A stretch of DNA of 46,183 nucleotides. Source: Planctomycetota bacterium (GTDB taxonomy: Bacteria; Planctomycetota; UBA1135; UBA2386). Shown here in pieces: positions 16,400 to 23,820 of the stretch. The notes under the pieces were generated by a model, which did no database searches, was not told the origin of the DNA, and saw only the letters and a list, made by a program, of their open reading frames with translations. The translations under genes were made by a program, and so were the position numbers. Location of the stretch: assembly GCA_020848735.1 (NCBI GenBank), contig JADLHO010000058.1:1-46183 (forward strand), in the 5' to 3' direction. Each line of letters opens with the position of its first letter. Positions within the stretch are counted from its first letter, which is position 1.

Positions 16400-17530
16400 T
16401 CACCTGCCGAGGAACTGCGAGGTGATCGCGTCGGCGACCAGCAGCCCCCGCCCGGTCAGTCGAACCGCGGCGCCATCCCGTTCGAGGAATCCCTGGGCTT
16501 CGAGGCCGCGCAGGAGCTCGCCGAGCTCGGCCTGGACGTCGATCGCGAGTCGCGTCGCCAAGGCCGCGAGATCCACCCCGGCGCTGCGACGGAGGCCCAG
16601 CCACATGGCCTCTCCCAGGCGACGGCGCAGGGGCAGCATCTCTGCTTCTCCGGTGGGAAGCAGTCCACGTTCGATCGAGTCCGCCCAGCGCTCGACGACC
16701 TTCAGATTCGTGCCACGCCATCCGGAGAGATGCGTCGCCGCACCGGGCCCCACACCGAGGTAGTCGCCCTGGAGCCAGTAGTGGTCGTTGTGGAGGCTCG
16801 GACCACCGCGCCCCGCGAAGTTGCTGATCTCGTAGGCCGTGAAGCCCGCTGCGGCGAGGCGCTCCCGAGTGCGACTGAACATCGCGGCGTCGACGGACTC
16901 GTCGGCGGGGGTCACGCGCCCATCCTCCAGATCGCGGCCGAGTCGCGTGCCGCGCTCGAAGGTGAGCGAGTAGCAGGAGAGGTGCTCCGGGGCGAGCGCG
17001 AGGGCGTGGTCCAACTCGACGTCCCAGTCGGTGGTCGACTGACCCGGCACCGCGAAGATGAGGTCGAGGCTGACGTTCTCGAAGCCCGCGTCGCGGAGCG
17101 CGGTCACCGCGCGTCGGGTGCCTTCGGCGTCGTGGGCGCGGTCCAACCACCGCAGGCGTGCGTCATCGAAGGACTGAGCGCCGACGCTGGCGCGCCGTAC
17201 TCCTGCGGCGCGAGCGATCGCTGCCTTGGCCTTGGTCAGGCTCTCGGGATTGCACTCGACGGTGACCTCGGCGGCCCGATCGAGATCGACGTGTCGTCGC
17301 AGGATCTCGAAGAGTCGCTCGAAGCGGGCTTCGCTGAGGTGGGTCGGCGTGCCGCCACCGACGAACACGGTGTAGGGCCGCCGTGGGGGCGCGGCGAGTT
17401 CCAGCTCGGCGTCCAACGCCGCGAGGAATCGGTCGTGAACCTCGCCATCGTCGATCGCGTAGCTGTTGAAGTCGCAGTAGCCGCACTTCACGACGCAGAA
17501 GGGCACGTGCACGTAGAGCGAGGTCCGCAA
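16400..17530 (-). CDS. hemW: HemW-like radical SAM protein (coproporphyrinogen III oxidase family)
   Basis: A 376-residue radical SAM enzyme. C12-x3-C16-x2-C19 binds the [4Fe-4S] cluster (HVPFCVVKCGYC). GGGTPT, ECNPESL, GAQSF and YEISNFA follow as in HemW. HemW proteins bind haem and are thought to insert it into respiratory enzymes rather than oxidise coproporphyrinogen; that fits a host with many haem proteins but is family knowledge. The start is probably TTG 17530, because the reading further upstream is only the shadow of the sigma-factor gene. It follows that gene by 35 bases, so probably one transcript. Confidence 0.9.
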   Translation of the reverse strand: MRTSLYVHVPFCVVKCGYCDFNSYAIDDGEVHDRFLAALDAELELAAPPRRPYTVFVGGGTPTHLSEARFERLFEILRRHVDLDRAAEVTVECNPESLTKAKAAIARAAGVRRASVGAQSFDDARLRWLDRAHDAEGTRRAVTALRDAGFENVSLDLIFAVPGQSTTDWDVELDHALALAPEHLSCYSLTFERGTRLGRDLEDGRVTPADESVDAAMFSRTRERLAAAGFTAYEISNFAGRGGPSLHNDHYWLQGDYLGVGPGAATHLSGWRGTNLKVVERWADSIERGLLPTGEAEMLPLRRRLGEAMWLGLRRSAGVDLAALATRLAIDVQAELGELLRGLEAQGFLERDGAAVRLTGRGLLVADAITSQFLGR

Positions 17531-17565
17531 GGCACGGACATCATGCCGCCGCGTCTGCCGCAGCG

Positions 17566-18420
17566 TCAGACCGCGGCGCGTTGGCGCGACTGTGGGCCCG
17601 GGCCCTCGTCGTCGAACTCCCGAGCCATGCGCGACCAGAGCTTCCGGATCGCCTCGAGCTCCATCTGGCGGACGCGCTCCCGCGTGAGGCCGATCCGCTC
17701 GCCGATCGCCTTGAGCGTCATCGGTCGCCCATCGTCGAGCCCGTATCGCATGCGGAGGATCCGTCGCTCGCGCTCGTCCATCGTGCCCATCAGCTCCCGC
17801 AGCCTTCGGATCTCGATCTGGTTGAAGAGCTGCTCCTCCGGCGGGAGCATGCGGGGGTCCTCGAGGCTCTCGGTGAAGATCGAGGACGAGTCCTCGTTCA
17901 TCGAGAACGTCGGCTGCGAGTTGGCGAGGACCGTGTCGCGGACGACATCCCAGTTGGCTTCCGGGAGGTCGAGTTCTTCTGCGATCTCGGAGCTCGTCGG
18001 CTGGCGCCCCAGCCGGTAGGCGAGTTCCATCGCGGTGGCCTTCCAGCGCGAGACGATCTCCGACATGTAGGACGGCACCCGCACGGTCTTGACCGTGTTC
18101 ACCAACGCGCGCCGGATCCCCTGCTTGATCCACCACGTGGCGTAGGTCGAGAAGCGGCAGCCGGCGGCGGGGTCGAACTTCTCGACCGCCTTCATCAGGC
18201 CGATGTTGCCCTCTTCGATGAGGTCCATGAACGCCAGGCCACGGTTGACGTAGTTCTTGGCGATCGAGACCACGAGCCGCAAGTTGGCCCGGATCATGTG
18301 CTCTCGAGCGGCCATGTCGCCGCTCTGCACACGGTGGGCGAGTTCGACCTCCTGCTCGGCGGTCAACAGCGCCACCTCGTTGATCTCGGCGAGGTAGGTG
18401 TCCAGTCCGTGATCTCGCAT
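17566..18420 (-). CDS. Primary-like sigma-70 factor (RpoD/RpoS family)
   Basis: A 284-residue RNA polymerase sigma factor. Region 1.2 ([26 protein letters not shown]) is at residues 6-31. Regions 2.1-2.4 ([37 protein letters not shown], then [17 protein letters not shown]) occupy about 47-106. Region 3 follows at about 110-190, and region 4 with its helix-turn-helix ([25 protein letters not shown]) is at about 233-262. Region 1.1 is absent, so this is either a short primary factor or a group 2 alternative. The ATG start at 18420 is well placed. It is the first gene upstream of hemW. A 218-base gap separates it from the DUF5989 operon, with a terminator-like hairpin in between. Confidence 0.93.
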   Translation of the reverse strand: MRDHGLDTYLAEINEVALLTAEQEVELAHRVQSGDMAAREHMIRANLRLVVSIAKNYVNRGLAFMDLIEEGNIGLMKAVEKFDPAAGCRFSTYATWWIKQGIRRALVNTVKTVRVPSYMSEIVSRWKATAMELAYRLGRQPTSSEIAEELDLPEANWDVVRDTVLANSQPTFSMNEDSSSIFTESLEDPRMLPPEEQLFNQIEIRRLRELMGTMDERERRILRMRYGLDDGRPMTLKAIGERIGLTRERVRQMELEAIRKLWSRMAREFDDEGPGPQSRQRAAV

Positions 18421-18572
18421 CCTGCGGCTTGCTCCTTCTCTTGGCGAGGAATCGGACAGTCCTCATCTCGGTCTTGAAGACGTGTCCAACCGCGCCACGC
18501 GATGGGGGCAACCGCTCCCCTCCGCCACCCCCTCCTGTGGAACTGCTTGACACCTCGCCTCAGAAACGAACG

Positions 18573-18603
18573 GGGCCGTCTCCCGGCGCACCGGGGACGG
18601 CCC
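18573..18603 (-). terminator. Strong hairpin terminator ending the carbamoyltransferase operon
   Basis: GGGCCGTC plus CCCGG pair with CCGGG plus GACGGCCC around a 4-base CGCA loop, with one bulged base. It lies 35 bases past the DUF5989 stop at 18639. The minus strand then reads CGTTCGTTTCTG, moderately T-rich. Confidence 0.68.
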
Positions 18604-18638
18604 TGACGGAGGCTCGACCGTGTCGATCCGAGCGTGGC

Positions 18639-18836
18639 TCAGAAGAGCGCGTAGATGAACGGTGCGGCGCCGGTCGCGCCCAGCACCAGCAGGATCCCCA
18701 GCAGTCCGAAGACGACGAGGAACGGGATCAGCCACCACTTGGCGTTGTCCTTCATGAACCCGAAGAACTCGCCGACGACGCCCTGGTTGGTGCCCTGGGC
18801 GAGGTCTTCGAAGGATTCCCGATTGTCGTTGCTCAT
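18639..18836 (-). CDS. DUF5989 family small membrane protein
   Basis: A 65-residue protein with one transmembrane helix (WWLIPFLVVFGLLGILLVLGA). Its pattern, EFFGFMKDNAKWWLIPFLVVF followed by GAAPFIYALF, is the DUF5989 family, found beside carbamoyltransferase and SxtJ genes in many bacteria. Start ATG 18836. The gene lies 33 bases after the SxtJ-like gene on the same strand. Its role is not known; the context suggests it is a small subunit of an envelope carbamoylation or export module. Confidence 0.86.
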   Translation of the reverse strand: MSNDNRESFEDLAQGTNQGVVGEFFGFMKDNAKWWLIPFLVVFGLLGILLVLGATGAAPFIYALF

Positions 18837-18869
18837 GGCGGTACGTGTGTCAGGGTGCGGCGTCTCGGG

Positions 18870-19283
18870 TCAGTATAGCTTGAGGTAGGTGGCCGGGGCG
18901 CGGGCGGCGCCGCGCTCGTGCCAGTACGACTTCACCTTCGGGTCCGGGTACTTCGCCAACGGGTCGCGCCCGAACAGGCGGAACAGCAATCCCACCGGGA
19001 GGAAGAGGCCGTAGTAGATCAGAACCATCAGCGCCATCGAGATCACGAAGCCGATCGGCGTCGCGAGGATCATCAGGCCGACGAAGAGCGGCTTGACGAG
19101 CCTGGCATCGATGCGAGACAGGACGAACGCGAGGACTCCGAGTCCCACGAGTCCGTAGAAGACCCACGACGGCGCGCCGAACTTGTAGGTCGCGAGCGCA
19201 CCGATCAGCGGGAACCCGAACAGCGAGAAGACCCCGAACTGCGAGAGCTGCCGCTGTGGCGGGTCGAAGTTGAACTTGATCAT
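18870..19283 (-). CDS. SxtJ family membrane protein
   Basis: A 137-residue membrane protein with about four transmembrane segments (LFGFPLIGALATYKF, WVFYGLVGLGVLAFVLS, FVGLMILATPIGFVISMALMVLIYYGLFLPVGLLF). The C-terminal cytoplasmic tail has the family signature GRDPLAKYPDPKVKSYWHER. SxtJ-like proteins occur next to O-carbamoyltransferases; the name comes from saxitoxin clusters, where its role is unclear. Start ATG 19283 is 19 bases after the carbamoyltransferase stop, consistent with one operon. Confidence 0.88.
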   Translation of the reverse strand: MIKFNFDPPQRQLSQFGVFSLFGFPLIGALATYKFGAPSWVFYGLVGLGVLAFVLSRIDARLVKPLFVGLMILATPIGFVISMALMVLIYYGLFLPVGLLFRLFGRDPLAKYPDPKVKSYWHERGAARAPATYLKLY

Positions 19284-19302
19284 CGCGAGGTTCCTCGGGT
19301 GC

Positions 19303-21141
19303 TCAGTCGAGCTCGAACGCGGCGAGGTACTTCTCCCGGTCGACCTTGGTCAGTTCCTCCGGCTGAGCGGTTCGCAAGAGGACGAAGTTCTCCAGGACGA
19401 GCACGTCCATGTCGGTACCGAGGAAACAGCGGAGCGCGTCTCCCGGGGTGCACACGATCGGCTCACCGCGGACGTTGAAACTCGTGTTGATGAGGATCGG
19501 AGTCCCGGTGCGCTTCTCGAAGGCGCGCATGAGTCGCGCGAGCCGCGGATTCCGCTTCTCGTCGACCGTCTGCAGGCGCGCCGAGTAGTCGACGTGGGTG
19601 ACCGCCGGAACGTCGGAGCGGAGCTGCTTGAGCTTGTCGATCCCGAACTTGCCCGGCTCGACCTTGCACCGACGTTCTTCGCGGACCGGCGCCACGACGA
19701 GCATGTACGGGCTGTCCTGGTCGGGCTTGATGTCGAAGTACTCCGGTGCGCGGTCGCGGAGCACGATCGGCGCAAACGGCCGGAACGACTCCCGGAACTT
19801 GATCTTCAAGTTCATCACGCTCTGCATCTTCGGGGAGCGAGCGTCACCGATGATGCTCCGGGCTCCCAGCGCGCGGGGGCCGAACTCCATGCGGCCTTGG
19901 AACCAGCCGATCACGTTCTCGCTCGCGATCAGCTCGGCGACGCGCTCGCAGAGCTGGTTCTCGTCGGTGTACTCCTCGTACTTCGCGCCGCGCTCCTTCA
20001 GGACCGCGAGGATCTCGTCGCGGCCGTACGACGGTCCGAGGAGGCTGGCGTGCTGCGAATCGAGGTCGCGGCGCACCTGTCGCTCCTTGCCGAGAAGGTG
20101 GTGCCAGACCATGTAGGCTGCGCCCAGCGCCCCGCCGGCATCGCCGGCCGCGGGCTGGATCCAGATCTTCTCGAACGGTCCCTCGCGGAGGATCTTGCCG
20201 TTGCCCACGCAGTTGAGCGCGACGCCACCGGCCAGGCAGAGGTTCTTCTTCCCCGTCACCTTGTGCGCGAAGCGCACGGTCCGGAGCATGACCTCCTCGG
20301 TCACCTTCTGGATCGACGCGGCGACGTCCATGTAGAACTGATCGAGCTGCGTCTCGCGGCTGCGGGGCGGCCGCCCGAAGAGCGTGTGGAAGCGCTCGTT
20401 CGTCATCCGCAGACCCTGCGCGTACTGGAAGTAGCGCATGTCCATGCGGTAGCTGCCGTCCTCACGCAGGTCGATCAGCTTGTCGAGGATCTTGTCGGCG
20501 TACTTCGGCTCCCCGTACGGTGCGAGGCCCATCAGCTTGTACTCACCCGAGTTCACCTTGAACCCGCAGTAGTACGTGAAGGCCGAGTAGAGGAGACCGA
20601 GCGAGTGCGGGAAGCGGATCTCGTGCGTCAGTCGCAGGCGATTCCCTTCGCCGACGCCGATGCTCGTCGTGGCCCACTCGCCGACGCCGTCCATCGTGAC
20701 GATGGCCGCATCCTCGAAGGGCGAGGGGTAGAACGCGCTCGCCGCGTGGCTCTCGTGGTGCTCCGGGAAGACGAACGGCCGCTTGGGCTTCACCCCGAGT
20801 TCGCGGCGCAGGATGCGCGGGATGTGGAGCTTGTCGCCGAGCCAGGTCGGCAGGAACTTCATGAACGACGAGAAGCCTGCCGGCGCGTAGGAGAGGTACG
20901 TCTCCATGAGCCGGTCGAACTTGAGGAGCGGCTTGTCGTAGAACGAGACGTAGTCGAGCTCGCTCGCGCTGATCCCAGCGGTCTTCAGACAGTGGGCGAC
21001 CGCGAGCTTCGGGAACTCGGGGTCGTGCTTCTTGCGGGTGAATCGCTCCTCCTGCGCAGCAGCCACGATCTCGCCGTCGCGCAGCAGCGCGGCCGCGGAG
21101 TCGTGGTAGAAGGCGGAGATGCCCAGGATGTAGGTCGGCAT
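19303..21141 (-). CDS. O-carbamoyltransferase (NodU/CmcH family)
   Basis: A 612-residue carbamoyltransferase. By family knowledge it first makes carbamoyl-adenylate from carbamoyl phosphate and ATP, then transfers the carbamoyl group to a hydroxyl, often on a sugar. The N-terminal ASKHA-like domain has ILGISAFYHDSAAALL (residues 5-20), a metal-binding HHESHAASAF (H128, H129, H132) and TMDGVGEW. The C-terminal part has GRMEFGPRALGARSIIGDAR and NTSFNVRGEPIVCTP. Length and motifs are complete. Start ATG 21141. With SxtJ-like and DUF5989 genes downstream and a divergent SGNH hydrolase, it suggests decoration of an exported glycan. The substrate is inferred, not shown. Confidence 0.95.
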   Translation of the reverse strand: MPTYILGISAFYHDSAAALLRDGEIVAAAQEERFTRKKHDPEFPKLAVAHCLKTAGISASELDYVSFYDKPLLKFDRLMETYLSYAPAGFSSFMKFLPTWLGDKLHIPRILRRELGVKPKRPFVFPEHHESHAASAFYPSPFEDAAIVTMDGVGEWATTSIGVGEGNRLRLTHEIRFPHSLGLLYSAFTYYCGFKVNSGEYKLMGLAPYGEPKYADKILDKLIDLREDGSYRMDMRYFQYAQGLRMTNERFHTLFGRPPRSRETQLDQFYMDVAASIQKVTEEVMLRTVRFAHKVTGKKNLCLAGGVALNCVGNGKILREGPFEKIWIQPAAGDAGGALGAAYMVWHHLLGKERQVRRDLDSQHASLLGPSYGRDEILAVLKERGAKYEEYTDENQLCERVAELIASENVIGWFQGRMEFGPRALGARSIIGDARSPKMQSVMNLKIKFRESFRPFAPIVLRDRAPEYFDIKPDQDSPYMLVVAPVREERRCKVEPGKFGIDKLKQLRSDVPAVTHVDYSARLQTVDEKRNPRLARLMRAFEKRTGTPILINTSFNVRGEPIVCTPGDALRCFLGTDMDVLVLENFVLLRTAQPEELTKVDREKYLAAFELD

Positions 21142-21310
21142 GTCGATCGCTTCCGGCCCGCGTGGGCCGGATCCGTCCTTCGGTGAGGTTTGGCTCGTTC
21201 GCCTCGCTCAGCCGCGATTCGGGGCGGGAAGGATAGGATCGGATCGACAGGCCGCGCCGACAAAAAACAGACCGCCCCCTCGTGAAGATCCAGGGGTCTC
21301 GAAAGCGTCG

Positions 21311-21403
21311 ATGTCAGCGAACCCAGCCCCGCGCGTGACCTCGGCCCCGGCCGGGGTGACTCCCGCTCCCGCCTGCAGCACTCCGAAGGACTGTGTGTCG
21401 TGA
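21311..21403 (+). other. Possible 30-codon leader ORF before the SGNH hydrolase
   Basis: ATG 21311 opens a Pro/Ala/Val-rich 30-residue reading frame (MSANPAPRVTSAPAG...) whose TGA overlaps the GTG of the SGNH gene by three bases in a GTGA. The frame contains a perfect 12-base palindrome, CCCCGGCCGGGG, at 21345-21356. A coupled leader peptide is possible. Codon bias alone could also keep the frame open by chance. Confidence 0.25.
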
Positions 21404-22893
21404 ACAAGCCGAAGCGCGTGCTCGCGCGTCTCTCGTTGATCGCGGTCTCGACGGTGCTCGCGCTGGTCGCAGCGGACCTCGTCCTCTTGGGCTTCGACCG
21501 CCTCTACGCGTGGCTGGCCGGCGACGAGTTGACGACCGAGAACCTCCACGTGCGCTTCGCGGACTACTACCGCGACGGCGACCGGAATCCCTTCCCCAAG
21601 GAGGAGGCCGGCAAGCGCGGCTACATCGTGCCGATCGCGGTCGAGGAACTCGTCCGCGCCCGGGCGATCACCACGGGCGGCGGCGCACGCTTCGAGGCCG
21701 AGGGTCGCCGGCTGCTGCCGCCGAGCGGTGGCAAGTGGGACATCGATCCGATGGCGTATCCGCTGAACCCGGATCGCCCGGCGGCGGAGCAGGTCTGGAT
21801 CCGAGAGCGCATCGAGATCAGCGGCACCGGCGAGCACGACGGGATCTACACCTGCATGGCCGTCGACAAGGACGGCGTCGTCACGCTCGACCGGGACGTC
21901 GTCGCCAGGTCCTACGCGAGCGGCGTCACCATCCGCGGTCTGCGCGAGCGCGAGACTTTTGCGCCGAACCACAGTTGGTACTTCTGCTACTACGGAGTCG
22001 CCGGAACGAAGTGGGCCTCCCAGTTCGACGCGGACGGCTGCGTCCGCGTCGAGATCAACAGCGCGATGGTCCGGGAGCGCGAGGAGCTCGTCGGCCCGAA
22101 GCCCGCCGGCCAGCGGCGCATCGTCTGTCTCGGCGATTCGTTCACCTTCGGCTGGGGAGTCAACATCGACGACTGCTGGACCCGCCGCGTCGAGGCTGAG
22201 CTGCGCAAGGCGGATGACGGCATCCGAACCGTGAATTGCGGTGCGTCGGGAAGCATGTACCCCGACGAGTACGTCTCCGCCCTGGAGCACCGCTTCATCC
22301 GTTTCGAGCCCGATCTCGTCCTCCTCACGCTCTGTCTCAACGACCTGCTCCCCACGGCGCACGCGCTCGCCCACCAGGAGCCCCTGCCCTGGGTCATGCG
22401 GCAGTCGCGTCTCCTGCGCGACCTGTTCCAGGGCTACGCCTTGGAGGGTCAGCTTCGCTTCCCGCCGGAGCGGGATCTCGTCGGGGAGCTCCTCGCGCTG
22501 CCGGATTCGAAGTACCCGCTCTGGTGCATGCCGTATCCCCGGCAGTCGGTGGGTCGAGCCAACCTGTGGCCCGGTGGCGGGCCGCAGCGCGCGCTGCTGC
22601 GCGGCCGGGACTTCTGTCAGGCGCGCGGCATCCGCTTCGGCGTCGTGATCTGGCCGTACATCCAAGGCCTCGGTCGCGGCGAGCACTACCCGTTCGCGAA
22701 GATCCACCAGCTCGTCGGCGACTTCTGCGGCGAGAACCAAATCCCCTTCCTCGACCTGTTGCCGGCGCTGAGGGACCAGGTGGAGACGACCGATGAGCTC
22801 TGGGTCTGCCCCGCGGACTACCACGCGAACCCTCGCGGCCACGCCCTGGCGACGCCGCAGCTCACCGACTTCGTGCGCACGTTGCTGCGCTGA
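21400..22893 (+). CDS. Membrane-anchored SGNH/GDSL-type hydrolase
   Basis: A 497-residue protein. The start is GTG 21400, with AAGGA 9 bases upstream. An N-terminal signal anchor (LSLIAVSTVLALVAADLVLLG) directs it to the envelope. A divergent domain follows (about 40-230). The SGNH hydrolase domain runs from about 240. Block I is GDSFTFGWG with nucleophile S247, block II NCGASG, block III LNDL, and block V DYHANPRGH with D473 and H475. So the serine hydrolase triad is complete. Family members are often O-acetyl or carbohydrate esterases. Its location opposite the carbamoyltransferase operon suggests that it acts on the same glycan, which is inference. Confidence 0.87.
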   Translation: MNKPKRVLARLSLIAVSTVLALVAADLVLLGFDRLYAWLAGDELTTENLHVRFADYYRDGDRNPFPKEEAGKRGYIVPIAVEELVRARAITTGGGARFEAEGRRLLPPSGGKWDIDPMAYPLNPDRPAAEQVWIRERIEISGTGEHDGIYTCMAVDKDGVVTLDRDVVARSYASGVTIRGLRERETFAPNHSWYFCYYGVAGTKWASQFDADGCVRVEINSAMVREREELVGPKPAGQRRIVCLGDSFTFGWGVNIDDCWTRRVEAELRKADDGIRTVNCGASGSMYPDEYVSALEHRFIRFEPDLVLLTLCLNDLLPTAHALAHQEPLPWVMRQSRLLRDLFQGYALEGQLRFPPERDLVGELLALPDSKYPLWCMPYPRQSVGRANLWPGGGPQRALLRGRDFCQARGIRFGVVIWPYIQGLGRGEHYPFAKIHQLVGDFCGENQIPFLDLLPALRDQVETTDELWVCPADYHANPRGHALATPQLTDFVRTLLR

Positions 22894-22895
22894 GG

Positions 22896-22929
22896 GCTCG
22901 GGGACGACGTCGCGGAGGCCGCGCCGAGC
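22896..22929 (+). terminator. Hairpin terminator after the SGNH hydrolase
   Basis: An outer stem GCTCGG/CCGAGC encloses an inner stem CGCGG/CCGCG with an AGG loop, immediately after the stop at 22893. ATTTTCTTCC follows 10 bases later. It would isolate the SGNH gene from the respiratory cluster. Confidence 0.52.
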
Positions 22930-22959
22930 TGCCCGCGACATTTTCTTCCAGCTCTGAAA

Positions 22960-22988
22960 TTGACCGCAGGGGGTTGATCTTGTAGGCA
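22960..22988 (+). promoter_or_regulatory. Weak promoter candidate upstream of the respiratory cluster
   Basis: TTGACC and TAGGCA are separated by 17 bases in the 288-base gap before actA, the longest gene-free stretch in the window. The -10 match is poor. The gap also has a local A/T-rich patch (TTTTCTTCC... GAAATTGACC). Otherwise I see nothing else in it. Placement is by position mainly. Confidence 0.25.
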
Positions 22989-23181
22989 TTCACCCCCCTC
23001 TCGCGCCCGGGCCCGGCGTCTCCCTCACTCGTGTAGGTCTCCTTCCTGCAACGAGTTGCGCCGTTCCCCGGTCACGCGGTAGCCCAGGTCCGCGACTCGG
23101 GGCCGGTTTGCGCCGGCGCTGCGGACCCGCTCCGCGTGCCTTGGCGTGCGAGGGAGTCCGACGCGCCCTGAGGTCCCCGCC

Positions 23182-23820
23182 TTGACCGTCAACTTCCCCA
23201 AGTGGACCAACCAACTGCCGACGATGGCCGCTCTCGCGGTCCTCTCCGGCGGTCTGTTCGTGGTTCTCACCGTCTGGTACTTCTTCTCGCCGAAGTTCAC
23301 GGACGTCGGCTACTCGCCCACCCAGCCGATCGCCTACAGCCACAAGCTGCACGCGGGTCTGATGGGGATGGACTGCCGGTACTGCCACGGCGCCGTCGAG
23401 CTCGGTCCGCACGCCGGCGTGCCCGCGACCGAGGTGTGCATGAACTGCCACAAGACGGTCCGCACGGAGAGCCCGGAGATCCAGAAGCTCACGGCCGCGC
23501 ATGAGGCAGGCCTTCCGGTCCGCTGGAAGAAGGTCCACCTGCTTCCCGACTACGCCTTCTTCAACCACGCCGCGCACGTGCAGGCCGGGGTTGGCTGTGC
23601 GAGCTGCCACGGCCGGATCGACCAGATGGAGGAGGTGCGTCAGGACCAGCCGCTGAGCATGGGCTGGTGCCTCGAGTGCCACCGCGCGCCGGAGAACGCC
23701 CTGCGACCTTCGGATCGCGTCACCGAGATGGGCTACGAGCACGACGCCGCGCTCGCCTTGCGCCTGAAGCAAGAGAAGAACATCAACCCGCCGACCCATT
23801 GCTCCGCGTGTCACCGATGA
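23182..23820 (+). CDS. actA: Alternative Complex III subunit A, pentahaem cytochrome c
   Basis: A 212-residue membrane-anchored cytochrome. One N-terminal transmembrane segment (MAALAVLSGGLFVVLTVWYFF) is followed by five CxxCH haem-binding motifs, at residues 65, 86, 139, 163 and 207. That matches the five haems of characterised ActA. Likely role: passing electrons within the quinol:electron-acceptor oxidoreductase to the periplasmic side. The start is either TTG 23182, which I favour because the family then begins close to the anchor, or GTG 23146, which adds 12 residues. The gene ends in an ATGA overlap with actB. It is the first gene of the respiratory operon. Confidence 0.93.
   Translation: MTVNFPKWTNQLPTMAALAVLSGGLFVVLTVWYFFSPKFTDVGYSPTQPIAYSHKLHAGLMGMDCRYCHGAVELGPHAGVPATEVCMNCHKTVRTESPEIQKLTAAHEAGLPVRWKKVHLLPDYAFFNHAAHVQAGVGCASCHGRIDQMEEVRQDQPLSMGWCLECHRAPENALRPSDRVTEMGYEHDAALALRLKQEKNINPPTHCSACHR

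Noticed and set aside
18547..18570. TTGACA at 18547 as a plus-strand promoter
   Set aside because: No acceptable -10 element at the right distance and no plus-strand gene follows; the real genes here are on the minus strand.
22968..22999. Inverted repeat AGGGGG/CCCCCT before actA as an operator
   Set aside because: Only six base pairs with a 20-base loop of mixed sequence; likely chance in GC-rich DNA.
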